Assembly (NCBI GenBank): GCA_963920575.1
Contig: CAWUCF010000103.1
Coordinates: 17,667-81,666 of the forward strand
Source: Narthecium ossifragum
Lineage: Eukaryota; Streptophyta; Magnoliopsida; Dioscoreales; Nartheciaceae
Direction of reading: 5' to 3'
Length of the DNA: 64,000 nt
The notes under the pieces were generated by a model. The model made no database searches. It was not told where the DNA came from and worked only from the letters and a program-made list of their open reading frames with translations. Numbering within the stretch: the first letter of the stretch is position 1; every line of letters begins with the position of its first letter. The translations under genes were made by a program, and so were the position numbers. Of the stretch, positions 1-8,400 are shown piece after piece.

Positions 1-381
1 AACCAAAGGTCTACACGGACAGATCACAGCTCCTCAAGCTCCGCCAGACGCCGCCACGTCACTGAACACCTGCCCGATAGGGGCGACCGAAGAAGAGCTA
101 GTGCCAGCACCTGCAAAACGCAGCCCGGGTAGGAGTGAGCACTTAGCTCAGTAGGGACACTACACTACGACACTCACAAGGGAGGGAACACAACAGTGTC
201 GCCCCCAAGCAAAGCCTAGGTTTATCACAGGGGTCCCACTAACCATTCTAAGCAAACATTACCACAAACATGGTCACTGTGTGTACAAGCGCGAGTGTGG
301 AACTAGCCGACAAGGTGCAATTTACCAAATTGCCCTTCCGGCCCACAGCAAGCCACAGGAGGAGAGGGACGGGTCCTCACA
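1..381 (-). repeat. 3' LTR, partial (outer 230 bp lie left of the window)
   Basis: Positions 1-381 align without gaps to 4818-5198, with 14 substitutions. The inner end on the + strand is ...CTCACA at 376-381, so the LTR starts TGTGAG in element orientation. By comparison with the complete copy, the missing part corresponds to 4588-4817, which holds the TATA-like box and the end that would join host DNA. The target-site duplication on this side is therefore not visible. Confidence 0.95.
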
Positions 382-396
382 TCCTATTACCCTTAA
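382..396 (-). promoter_or_regulatory. Candidate polypurine tract for plus-strand priming
   Basis: Immediately next to the 3' LTR the minus strand reads TTAAGGGTAATAGGA. It is purine-rich but interrupted by T, so it is a weak or mutated polypurine tract. The position is what the retrotransposon layout requires; the sequence alone would not be convincing. The 59 bp between this tract and the chromodomain stop at 456-458 hold nothing else I recognise. Confidence 0.45.
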
Positions 397-455
397 AGGA
401 AATCTCGTCCCGAGATTCGATAAAGGTAGGGCTCGGAACAACAGGAAAAGCTACA

Positions 456-632
456 CTAGTAGACAGGACAAAAGGTACCTCGAGAAAGAAACAAATGCGG
501 ATACTCCTGCCGCATGCGCGCCTCGCGCTCCCAGGTCATGTCCTCGACTCCTCTGTGCCTCCACAGTACCTTGACCAAGGGAATCGTCTTGCCCCGCAAG
601 ACCTGATCCCGCTGGTCAAGTACGCAAACTGG
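456..632 (-). pseudogene. Chromodomain, C-terminal end of the broken polyprotein
   Basis: In the pol frame, just after an internal TAG at 633-635, 58 codons run to a final TAG at 456-458. They carry a chromodomain-like core: a hydrophobic start (PVCVLDQR), a central strand with VKVLW, and a helix entry with TWEREA followed by a YPHLF end. In plant chromoviruses such a domain is fused behind integrase and is thought to direct insertion to modified chromatin by binding histone marks. It shares the frame of the integrase upstream but is cut off from it by the stop. Subfamily (Tekay-like or other) cannot be settled by eye; a profile search of the RT and chromodomain would decide it. Confidence 0.75.
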
Positions 633-635
633 CTA

Positions 636-2006
636 CTCAACAAACGTCGCGTCTGCCTCAAGCTCGATGTCATCCACTCTGACGACATGAGACGGGTCTG
701 GGTGATACTTCCTCAGCATCGACACGTGGAAAGTCGGGTGCACAGCTGACATGTGATGAGGAAGATCAAGGCGGTAAGCTACCTCGCCGACCCTCTCAAG
801 GATCTCGAATGGCCCGACGAACCTCAGAGCCAACTTGCCACCTCTGCCAAACCTGACAGAACCTCTGTACGGCGATGCTCGCAAAAACACTCGGTCGCCG
901 ACTGCAAACTCCAATGGTCGTCGCCTCTAATCTGCATAACTCTTCTGCCGGCTCTGAGCCGTCAGAAGCCTCTGCCTGATCTGCACTAATCTATCTGACG
1001 ACTGCCTGACGATGTCTGGACCGGTGAGTGAAGCCTCTCCAACCTCTGTCCAGCACAATGGGGAACGACACGGCCTACCGTACAACGCCTCGAAAGGTGC
1101 TACTCCAAGACTGGACTGGTAGCTGTTGTTGTAGGCAAACTCCACCAAGGGAACGTGCTCCTCCCAGCTGCCTCCTGCATCGAGGACACATGCTCTCAGC
1201 ATGTCCTCCAAGATCTGGATCGTCCGCTCTGACTGCCCATCTGTCTACGGATGGAATGCCGTACTGAAAGTCAGGAGTGTGCCAACTGCCTCCTGAAAGT
1301 CGCGCCAGAACCTGCTGGTGAACCTGGGGTCACAATCTGACACGATAGAAACTGGAACCCCGTGTAGTCTGACTACCTCTCGGACGTACAAACCGGCCAA
1401 CCGGTCAGACGTGTCTGTCGTCCGCATAGGCAGGAAGTGCGCCGATTTGGTCAATCGATCAACGATGACCCAAATCGCGTCATTCCCCCTAGGGGATCTC
1501 GGTAGTCCCGTCACAAAGTCCATCGTGATGTGCTCTCACTTCCACTCAGCTAGTGGAAGCGGCTGTAGTAACCCCGGAGTTCGCTGGTGCTCTGCCTTAA
1601 CCTTCTGACAGGTAAGGCAGCGCGATACGAACTCCGTCACTGCTCTCTTCATCCCGCGCTACCAGAACTGTCGCCGAAGATCCTGGTACATCTTGGCGCC
1701 GCCGGGATGAACTGCAAAGCGAGAGTGGTGAAACTCTCGCAGGACGTCGTCACGAAGAACTGGGTCTACTGGAACTGCTACTCTGCCTCGGAACCGTAGC
1801 CCTCCGTCTGGCGATACTGTCCAGTCTCCGTCTGCGCCCTCCGTGCCCGCTGAGGTGCGTAACTCTTCGAGCTCTGCGTCACTGTGCTGCGCCTCTAACA
1901 CTCTAGCCAGTACCGCTGGCATGCTCCGCACTGTGTAGAGGAACCCGCTGGATCCCTGATCCTCGAACTCTAGCCCCATCTGGCCCGCTGTCTCGAGTGC
2001 CTGCCA
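636..2006 (-). pseudogene. Integrase region of pol, broken by five in-frame stops
   Basis: One reading frame continuous with RNase H holds all three integrase parts. The zinc-binding part has LREFHHSRFAVHPGG (HH at about 1725-1730) and then CLTC, split by a TAG at 1659-1661. The catalytic core has D in MDFVTGLP (1518-1520), D in SDCDPRF (1335-1337) and E in QSERT (1227-1229); the last two are 35 residues apart, the D,D-35-E spacing. The C-terminal part has GDRVFLR and the GPF motif FVGPFEIL, ending [14 protein letters not shown] near 680. Stops interrupt the region at 1659-1661 (TAG), 1536-1538 (TGA), 1245-1247 (TAG) and 927-929 (TAG); 633-635 (TAG) ends it. SDCDPRF carries Cys where relatives usually have Arg, which fits one C-to-T change. 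Integrase would insert the cDNA in the nucleus; this copy cannot make it. Confidence 0.9.
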
Positions 2007-2009
2007 CTA

Positions 2010-2609
2010 CCGTGCTGACAACCCTGCAACTGCTGCTCTGGTGTCTCTCACCTGCCTGCTCAGCGCGTCTGCGACAACATTTGCCTTACCAGGATGGTAA
2101 TGCAACTCGAAGTCGTAGTCCTCCAGTAGCTCCATCCAGCGTCGCTGCCTCAGGTTGAGGTCACGTTGGGTGAAAACGTGCCTCAAACTCTTATGGTTCG
2201 AGAAGACTGAGAACTTCTCGCCATAGAGGTAGTGCCGCCAGGTCTTCAGGGCGAAGACCACTGCTGCTAGCTCCAAGTCGTGCGTCGGGTAGTTCCTCTC
2301 ATGGTTCTTCAGCTGACGAGAACCATAGGAAACCACGTGCCCCTCCTGCATGAGGACACACCCCAAACCCTCACCACTGGCGTCGCAGTAGACACTGTAA
2401 CCAACGCCTCGCTCAGGGACGATCAGTACCGGTGCACTGGTCAACCTGGTCCTCAGCTGCACGAAAGCCTGCTCACAAGCATCATCCCACACGAACGGGA
2501 CGGCCTTCTGTGTCAGTTTGGTCAACGGTCCGGCAACTCTGGAGATGTCCCGCACGAACCGTCTGTAGTAACCCGCCAGGCCTAAGAAGCTACGAACCTC
2601 GAACACTGT
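2010..2609 (-). pseudogene. RNase H domain with connection region, active-site Asp replaced
   Basis: The longest intact stretch of pol, 199 codons. It begins with the connection segment [15 protein letters not shown] that follows reverse transcriptase in Ty3/gypsy elements, then RNase H: the first catalytic Asp in [11 protein letters not shown] (codon 2382-2384), the Glu in [12 protein letters not shown] (2271-2273), then FSNHKSL and [15 protein letters not shown]. The SNHKSL site (N codon 2196-2198) is normally Asp-His-Lys-Ser-Leu, so an active-site Asp has become Asn, a single G-to-A change. TAG at 2007-2009 ends the stretch. RNase H removes RNA from the RNA-DNA hybrid during reverse transcription. 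Confidence 0.9.
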
Positions 2610-3044
2610 CCTCGGTCTCTGCTACTGTACCACTGCCTCGACCTTGGCCGGGTCAACTGAGATCCCTGCTGCTGACACCACGTGTCCAAGGAATCCCACC
2701 TGTGCAAGCTAGAACTCGCACTTGGAAGCCTTGGCATAAAGCCGATGCTCCCGAAGTAGCTGCAACACTGTCGCCAAGTGTCGCTCATGCTCCGCCTCTG
2801 AACGGGAATAGATGAGAATGTCGTCGACGAACACCACCACGAACTCGTCTAGGAAGGGCCGAAAAGATCCTCTGCTGGTAAGCTCGTCTCGCTGGGTCCT
2901 CAACTCACTCTGTTCTGCTGGTGCCATCCTGAAAGCTGGGAGAGAGATCGGTGCGGTACCCGGTACCAGGTCGATCTCAAAATCGACCTCTCTGGGTGGT
3001 GGAAGCCCTGGTAACACCTCGAGAAACACGTCGGCGTAGTCGCA
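2610..3044 (-). pseudogene. Reverse transcriptase remnant with most of the fingers and palm deleted
   Basis: The N-terminal linker CDYADVF...[19 protein letters not shown] and the start of RT ([13 protein letters not shown]) are present. They jump at about 2862-2872 straight to [20 protein letters not shown]. The polymerase box FVDD is at 2820-2831. The segment that normally lies between, including the box with the first catalytic Asp, is absent; from family architecture I estimate 100-130 residues are missing. Downstream, KASKCEF is followed by TAG (2709-2711) and VVQ by another TAG (2622-2624), both probably former Trp codons. The frame is the same as RNase H and integrase. Confidence 0.9.
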
Positions 3045-3230
3045 CACAATCCTGGGAAAACTGCTCTGCTGCACTCCCTCTGACCCAAACAGGGACAGGC
3101 TGGCCAGCAAGGCTGAAAGCTCGCTGCCACGCCTCCGTACACCACAAGCAAAGGAATCAGCTGAAAACCGATCCCCCAACAACACAAACTGTGTCCCATC
3201 GGGTGTCCAAGCGACTACCCTCCGGCGACC

Positions 3231-3428
3231 ACAGTCGATGATAGCTCGGTATGCTGCCAACCAGTCCATACCGAGTATCACATCGAAGCCTGTCATGTCT
3301 AGCACCCGCAGGTCTAGACAGACACGGAGGCCTCCAACCTCCAAAGAACAAGATCGGCAAACCCGGTCTACCCTGACTGTGCCGCCGATCGGTGAGTCTA
3401 CAGACTGTGCCACCTCTAGCCAACTCGT
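3231..3428 (-). pseudogene. Aspartic protease remnant lacking its catalytic motif
   Basis: The C-terminal half of a retropepsin-like domain is recognisable from [20 protein letters not shown] and [11 protein letters not shown]; the ILGMDWL box is a hallmark of plant Ty3/gypsy proteases. The N-terminal D-(S/T)-G-A catalytic motif that should precede it is not found between the gag tail (Gln-rich [12 protein letters not shown]) and GLETSWLEV, so it has apparently been deleted. This protease would process the Gag-Pol polyprotein in the virus-like particle. Confidence 0.75.
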
Positions 3429-3545
3429 CTCCAACCCTCTGAGCACGGATGGCCCTGCCGCTGCCTGCTGGTACTGCTGCGGCTGCTGGTACGGCTGGTA
3501 AAGCTGAACGGTGTCCGACTGCTCATGCACCGAAAAAGCAAACAC

Positions 3546-4386
3546 ACACCCCCGCTGACCGCCTCCACCTCTGGAGCGGCCCGGTCCAGCCCCTGATCCG
3601 CTCCCGCCACTGCTCCCTTGCCAAGCACTGGACCTCCGCCTCGACTCCCCTGCGGCACAGCGCCACGCGCTCTTCGCAAGTGACAGTCCCTACGGTAGTG
3701 TCCCAGCTGCCCGCACGAGAAGCACGTGACTGACGCGCTATCAGGCTGCTGACCTTGGCCTCCCCCTGACGGAGCCTGCCCAGACGGCCCGGCCGTCAGG
3801 AGAAACTGGCCTGGTGGACTCGGCAACTGTGCCTGGAACTGCTGCGGGTGCTGCGACCGCTGCTGAAAGCGTCACTGACGCCACAGGTTCCCTCTACCGA
3901 ATCCCCCTCTGAACTGGGGTCTCTGCGGTGTGCTGGTAGAGAATGCCGGTGGAACTGCTCGGCACCTCTCGTCTCGCAACTGCGCCCCTACTGCCAAGGC
4001 ACAGTCCGGAACTGCTGAGTACGCCTGGAAGCGGTAAGAACTGGTCCGTCGTCTAATCTCTGATCAAAGCCTCTGCTCAAACTGACATGCACTGGCCACT
4101 GGATCTGCTGCTACTGCCCCCGCAAAATGGACCAAGTGCGTGAACCGGGTGGCATACTGCTGAAACTCCAGCAAGACCACCACAGCGGTCCGCGCGTCGA
4201 CCGGAGCGAGAACTCCCTCCTCGGCGAGAAGGGTCTCCTCCCGTGCGACCGAGCCGTCGCTGGTGATGGCTCAGTCCGTCTAGCTCTGACCTCCCTGACA
4301 GGTGCTACCCTGTCTGGTCGGGCGGGTCGACCAAGTCGTGCCCCACCCCGACCATCAACCGAAGGTCGCCCTCGAGCTCCCGACAT
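3546..4386 (-). pseudogene. gag, degenerate, with one CCHC zinc knuckle
   Basis: Gag forms the particle and binds the RNA. A Met at 4384-4386 (MSGARGRPSVDGRGG) starts a basic N-terminus in one frame. Between about 4260 and 4290 the homology moves to the next frame, and the recognisable gag part EFQQYATRFTHLVHFAG follows (about 4117-4167). A Gln/Arg-rich linker leads to the zinc knuckle [14 protein letters not shown] at 3683-3724 (C-x2-C-x4-H-x4-C). Stops lie at 4271-4273, 4064-4066 and 3872-3874 (all TGA; at least the last two fit CGA-to-TGA). Pol lies in a different frame from the knuckle, so a further frame change falls between about 3560 and 3690. Whether that is a natural frameshift site or a mutation is not clear. 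At about 280 codons this gag is short, and the N-terminal half of the gag domain looks reduced. Confidence 0.85.
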
Positions 4387-4572
4387 CTGCGCAATCACCA
4401 ACAACAAACGAGCGTCCACTCGTTCGAACCCAAGACAAAGAAGCACAACATAAAGCGGAAAAGCACAACACATGAAAATGAGCATGCACAGATGTTCTAG
4501 ACATAGAACTAACCCATTCCACGCTAAATCTCAACCGAATCTTGATCCTAAACCCTGGGATCTAAAACCTAT
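4387..4572 (-). other. Untranslated leader between primer-binding site and gag
   Basis: 186 bp between the primer-binding site and the first plausible gag Met. Upstream ATGs on this strand exist (for example at 4483-4485) but their product is hydrophobic and unlike Gag. A packaging signal would be expected here, but I see no motif that proves one. Confidence 0.5.
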
Positions 4573-4584
4573 GCTCTGATACCA
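4573..4584 (-). promoter_or_regulatory. Primer-binding site for initiator methionine tRNA
   Basis: The minus strand reads TGGTATCAGAGC, the complement of the 3' end of plant tRNA-iMet and the usual primer site of plant Ty3/gypsy and Ty1/copia elements. It starts 3 nt inside the 5' LTR. It fixes the orientation of the element and the inner LTR boundary at 4588. Confidence 0.95.
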
Positions 4585-4587
4585 AGT

Positions 4588-5198
4588 TGTCGCGCCCCGA
4601 CCCGCGTAGGCCCACCCGGGCCGGGCGTCGCGAACCGGAACCTAACCTACTGCGGAAAATTTTGGCGAGGTTTTCCTCTAATCGTAGTGGTTACCCTATC
4701 AACCATAAACATCCTGTTTTATACAACAAATATAAAGCTCAACACACAAAGCTGGAATATAGTACAAATCCTCAAACAGGGAAAGTTATACAAAATCGCT
4801 CCCGTAGGAGACTATCTAACCAAAGGTGTACACGGATAGATCACAGCTCCTCAAGCTCCGCCAGACGCCGCCACGTCACCGAACACCTGCCCGGTAGGGG
4901 CGACCGAAGAAGAGCTAGCGCCAGCACCTACAAAACGCAGCCCGGGTAGGAGTGAGCACTAAGCTCAGCAGGGACACTACACTACGACACTCACAAGGGA
5001 GGGAACACAACAGTGTCGCCCCCAAGCAAAACCTAGGTGTATCCCAGGGGTCCCACTAACCATTCTAAGCAAACATTACCACAAACATGGTCAGTGTGTG
5101 TACAAGCGCGAGTGTGCAACTAGCCGACAAGGTGCAATTTACCAAATTGCCCTTGCGGCCCACAGCAAGCCACAGGAGGAGAGGGACGGGTCCTCACA
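4588..5198 (-). repeat. 5' LTR, complete (611 bp)
   Basis: It is bounded on the + strand by TGTCGCGCC at 4588 and CCTCACA at 5198, giving TGT...ACA inverted ends. The inner end sits 3 nt from the primer-binding site. The outer end matches the inner end of the 3' LTR (381) exactly, and from 5199 the sequence is satellite. It differs from the 3' LTR at 14 of 381 comparable sites. Confidence 0.95.
4717..4723 (-). promoter_or_regulatory. TATA-like box in the 5' LTR
   Basis: The minus strand reads TATAAAA about 130 bp before the inner LTR end, within an AT-rich patch that contrasts with the GC-rich rest of the LTR. Transcription would start some 30 bp further on, near 4690. This is a motif match in the right place only. 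Confidence 0.5.
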
Positions 5199-8100
5199 CT
5201 CAGCCTTCAAAATAGCAAGCTTTTACCTTTTACTTTTTTTGCCTTTTCCTTCACTTTTTGATACTAGGACTTGCGAGTTTTTTTCACGTTTTCTCAATCA
5301 TCTTTTTGCTGAATATCATCCCAGGCATGCCTCCTCGAAGCCCAAGGCCACCGGATCGGGCACGTCGAATCCCCGGATCCTCAGCCTCCAAAATAGCAAG
5401 CTTTTACATTTCTACCTTTTTTGCCTTTTACTTCACTTTTTGATACTAGGCCTTGCTAATTTTTTTTCTTATTTCTCATTAATCTTTTTGCTGAATATCA
5501 TCCCAGGAAGGCCTCCTCGAAGCTCCTGGCCAACGGATCGGGCACGTCGAATCCCCGGATCCTCAGCCTCCAAAATAGCAAGCTTTTACATTTCTACCTT
5601 TTTTGCCTTTTACTTCACTTTTTGATACTAGGCCTTGCTAATTTTTTTTCTTATTTCTCATTAATCTTTTTGCTGAATATCATCCCAGGAAGGCCTCCTC
5701 GAAGCTCCTGGCCAACGGATCGGGCATGTCGAATCACCGGATCCTCAACCTCGAAAATAGCAAGCTTTTACCTTTTACCTTTTTTGCCTTTTCCTTCACT
5801 TTTTGATACTAGGCCTTGCTAAATTTTTTTCTTATTTCTCAATCATCATTTTACTGAATATCATCCCAGGCAGGCCTCCTCGAAGCCCGTGGACACTGGA
5901 TTGGGCACGTCGAATCCCCAGATCCTCAGCCTCCAAAATAGCAAGCTTTTACCTTTTACCTTTTTTGTCTTTTCCTTCACTCTTTGATACTAGGCCTTGC
6001 GAATTTTTTTCCCTTTTTCTCATTCATCTTTTTGCTAAATATCATAACAGGCACGCTTGCTCGAAGCCCTTGGCCACCCGATCGGGCACGTCGAATCCCC
6101 AGATCCTCAGCCTACAAAATAGCAAGCTTTTACCTTTTATCTTTTTGCCTTTCCCTTCACTTTTTGATACTAGGCCTTGATAATTTTTTTTTCTTATTTC
6201 TCATTCATTTTTTTTGCTGAATATCATCCCAGCCAGGTCTCCTCGAAGACCCTGGCCACCGGATCGCGCACGTCCAATCCCCGGATCCTCAGCCTCCAAA
6301 ATAGCAAGCTTTTACCTGTAACCTTTTTTGCCTTTTCCTTTACTTTTTGAAACTAGGCCTTGCTAATTTTTTTTCTTATTTCTCATTCATCTTTTTGCTG
6401 AATATCATCCCAGGCAGGCCTCCTCGAAGCCCCTGGCCAACGGATCGGGCATGTCGATTCCCCGGATTCTCAACCTCCAAAATAGCAAGCTTTTACCTTT
6501 TACCTTTTTTGCCTTTTCCTTCACTTTTTGATACTAGGCCTTGCTATTTTTTTTTCTTATTTCTGATTCATCTTTTTACTGAATATCATCCCAGGGAGGC
6601 CTCCTCGAAGCCCTTGGCCACCGGATTGGGCACGTTGAATCCCCAGATCCTCAGCCTCCAAAATAGCAAGCTTTTACCTTTTACCTTTTTTGTCTTTTCC
6701 TTTAACTTTTGATACTAGGCTTTCCTAATTTTTTTTCTTATTTCTCATTCATCTTTTTGGTAAATGTCATCCCAGGCAGGCCACCTCGAAGCCCCTGGCC
6801 ACTGGATCGGACACGTCGAATCCCCGGATCCTCAGCCTCCAAAATAGGAAGCTTTAATCTTTTACCTTTTTTGCCTTTTCCTACACTTTTTAATACTAGG
6901 CCTTGCCAATTTTTTTTCTTATTCTCATTCCTCTTTTTGCTGAATATCATCCCAGGCAAGCCTCCTCGAAGCCCCTGGCCACAGGATCGGGCTTGTCGAA
7001 TCCCCGGATCCTCAACCTCCAAAATAGCAAGCTTTTACCTTTTACCTTTTTTGCCTTTTCCTTCACTTTTTGATACTAGGCCTTGCTAATTTTTTTTCTT
7101 ATTTCTAATTCATCCTTTTGTTGAATATCATCCAACGCAGGCCTCCTCGAACCCCCTAGCCACCGGATCGGGCACGTCGAATCCCCGGATCCTCAGCCTC
7201 CAAAATAGCATGCTTTTACCTTTTACTTTTTTTGCCATTTCCTTCACTTTTTGATACTAGGCCTTGCTAATTTTTTTTCTTATTTCTCATTCATCTTTTT
7301 GCTAAATATCATCCCAGGCATGCCTCCTCGAAGCCCCTTTCCACCAGATCGGACACGTCGAATCCCCGTATTCTCACCCTCAAAAAATAGCAAGCTTTTA
7401 CCTTTTACCTTTTTTGCCTTTTCCTTCACTTTTTGATACTAGGCCTTGCTAATTTTTTTTCTTATTTCTCATCCATCTTTTTGCTGAATATCATCCCAGG
7501 AAGGCCTCCTCGAAGCCCCTGGCCACCGGATTGGGCACGTCGAATCCCCACATCCTCCGCCTCCAAAATAGCAAGCTTTTACCTTTTGTCGTTTTTGTAT
7601 TTTCGTTCACTCTTTGATACTAGGCCTTGCGAATTTTTTTTCCTTTTTCTCATTCATCTTTTGGCTAAATATCATCTCAGGCACGCCTCCTGAAAGCCCA
7701 TTACCACCGGATCGGGCACGTCGAATCCCCGGATCCTCAGCCTACAAAATAGCTTGTTTTTACCTTTCAACTTTTTGCCTTTTCCTTCACTTTTTAATAC
7801 TAGGCTTTGCTAATTTTTTTTCTTATTTCTCATTCATTTTTTTGCTGAATATCATCCCAGGTAGGCCTCCTCGATGCTCTTGGCGACCGAATCGGGCACG
7901 TCGAATCCTCAGATCCTCAGCCTCGAAAATAGCAAGCTTTTACCTTTTACCTTTTTTGCCTTTTCTTTCACTTTTTGATACTAGGCCTTGCTAATTTTTT
8001 TCCCTTTTTCTCATTCATCTTTTGGCTAAATATCATCCCAGGCAGGCCTCCTCGAAGCCCCTGGCCACCGGATCGGACACATCGAATCCCCGGATCCTCA

Positions 8101-8400
8101 GCCTGCAAAATAGCAAGCTTTTACCATTTACCTTTTTGCCTTTTCCTTCACTTTTTGATACTAGGCCTTCCTAATTTTTTTCCCTTTTTCTCATTCATCT
8201 TTTTGCAGAATATCATGCCAGGCAGGCCTCCTTGAAACCCCTGGCCACCGGATCGAGCACGTCGAATCCCCGGATCCTCAGCCTCCAAAATAGCAAACGT
8301 TTACCTTTTACCTTTTTTGCCTTTTCCTTCACATTTTAATACTAGGCCTTGCTAATTTTTTTTCTTATTACTCATTCATTTTTTTGCTGAATATCATCTC
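5199..8400. repeat. Left-edge satellite block: diverged monomers without clear HOR
   Basis: About 17-18 monomers with more private changes than elsewhere, for example CACGTTTTCTCAATC near 5290, CCAACGCAGG near 7130 and GCTTGTTTTTACC near 7750. I see no long exact repeat except the adjacent near-identical pair at about 5385-5740. The first unit is cut at consensus position 28 by the LTR. The right limit is approximate. Confidence 0.75.

Larger units (their letters stand above)
1..5198 (-). mobile_element. Decayed Ty3/gypsy chromovirus LTR retrotransposon (3' LTR cut by window edge)
   Basis: The element reads right to left: 5' LTR, tRNA-iMet primer-binding site, gag with a CCHC knuckle, protease, reverse transcriptase, RNase H, integrase, chromodomain, weak polypurine tract, 3' LTR. 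The order protease-RT-RNase H-integrase is diagnostic of Ty3/gypsy, and the C-terminal chromodomain places it among plant chromoviruses. The internal part is 4,206 bp (382-4587), short for the group because parts of protease and reverse transcriptase, and apparently of gag, are missing. Frame breaks and at least 11 premature stops make it non-autonomous. LTR identity over the shared 381 bp is about 96.3% (14 substitutions, no indels). With the commonly used grass rate of 1.3e-8 per site per year this gives very roughly 1.4 million years, but both the rate and the host are assumptions. The right end abuts the satellite mid-monomer. Confidence 0.95.

Noticed and set aside
82..110. Possible host gene or tRNA gene in the GC-rich LTR
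   Set aside because: The segment is duplicated in both LTRs, has no tRNA fold or A/B boxes, and sits inside defined LTR limits.
270..4949. Plus-strand frames overlapping the retrotransposon (for example 270-749, 2432-2815, 4127-4453)
   Set aside because: The coding strand is clearly minus, shown by ordered protease, RT, RNase H and integrase motifs. The + strand frames show no similarity or domain.
5098..5625. 175-codon + strand frame crossing the LTR end
   Set aside because: It joins antisense LTR sequence to satellite; a chance fusion with no domain.
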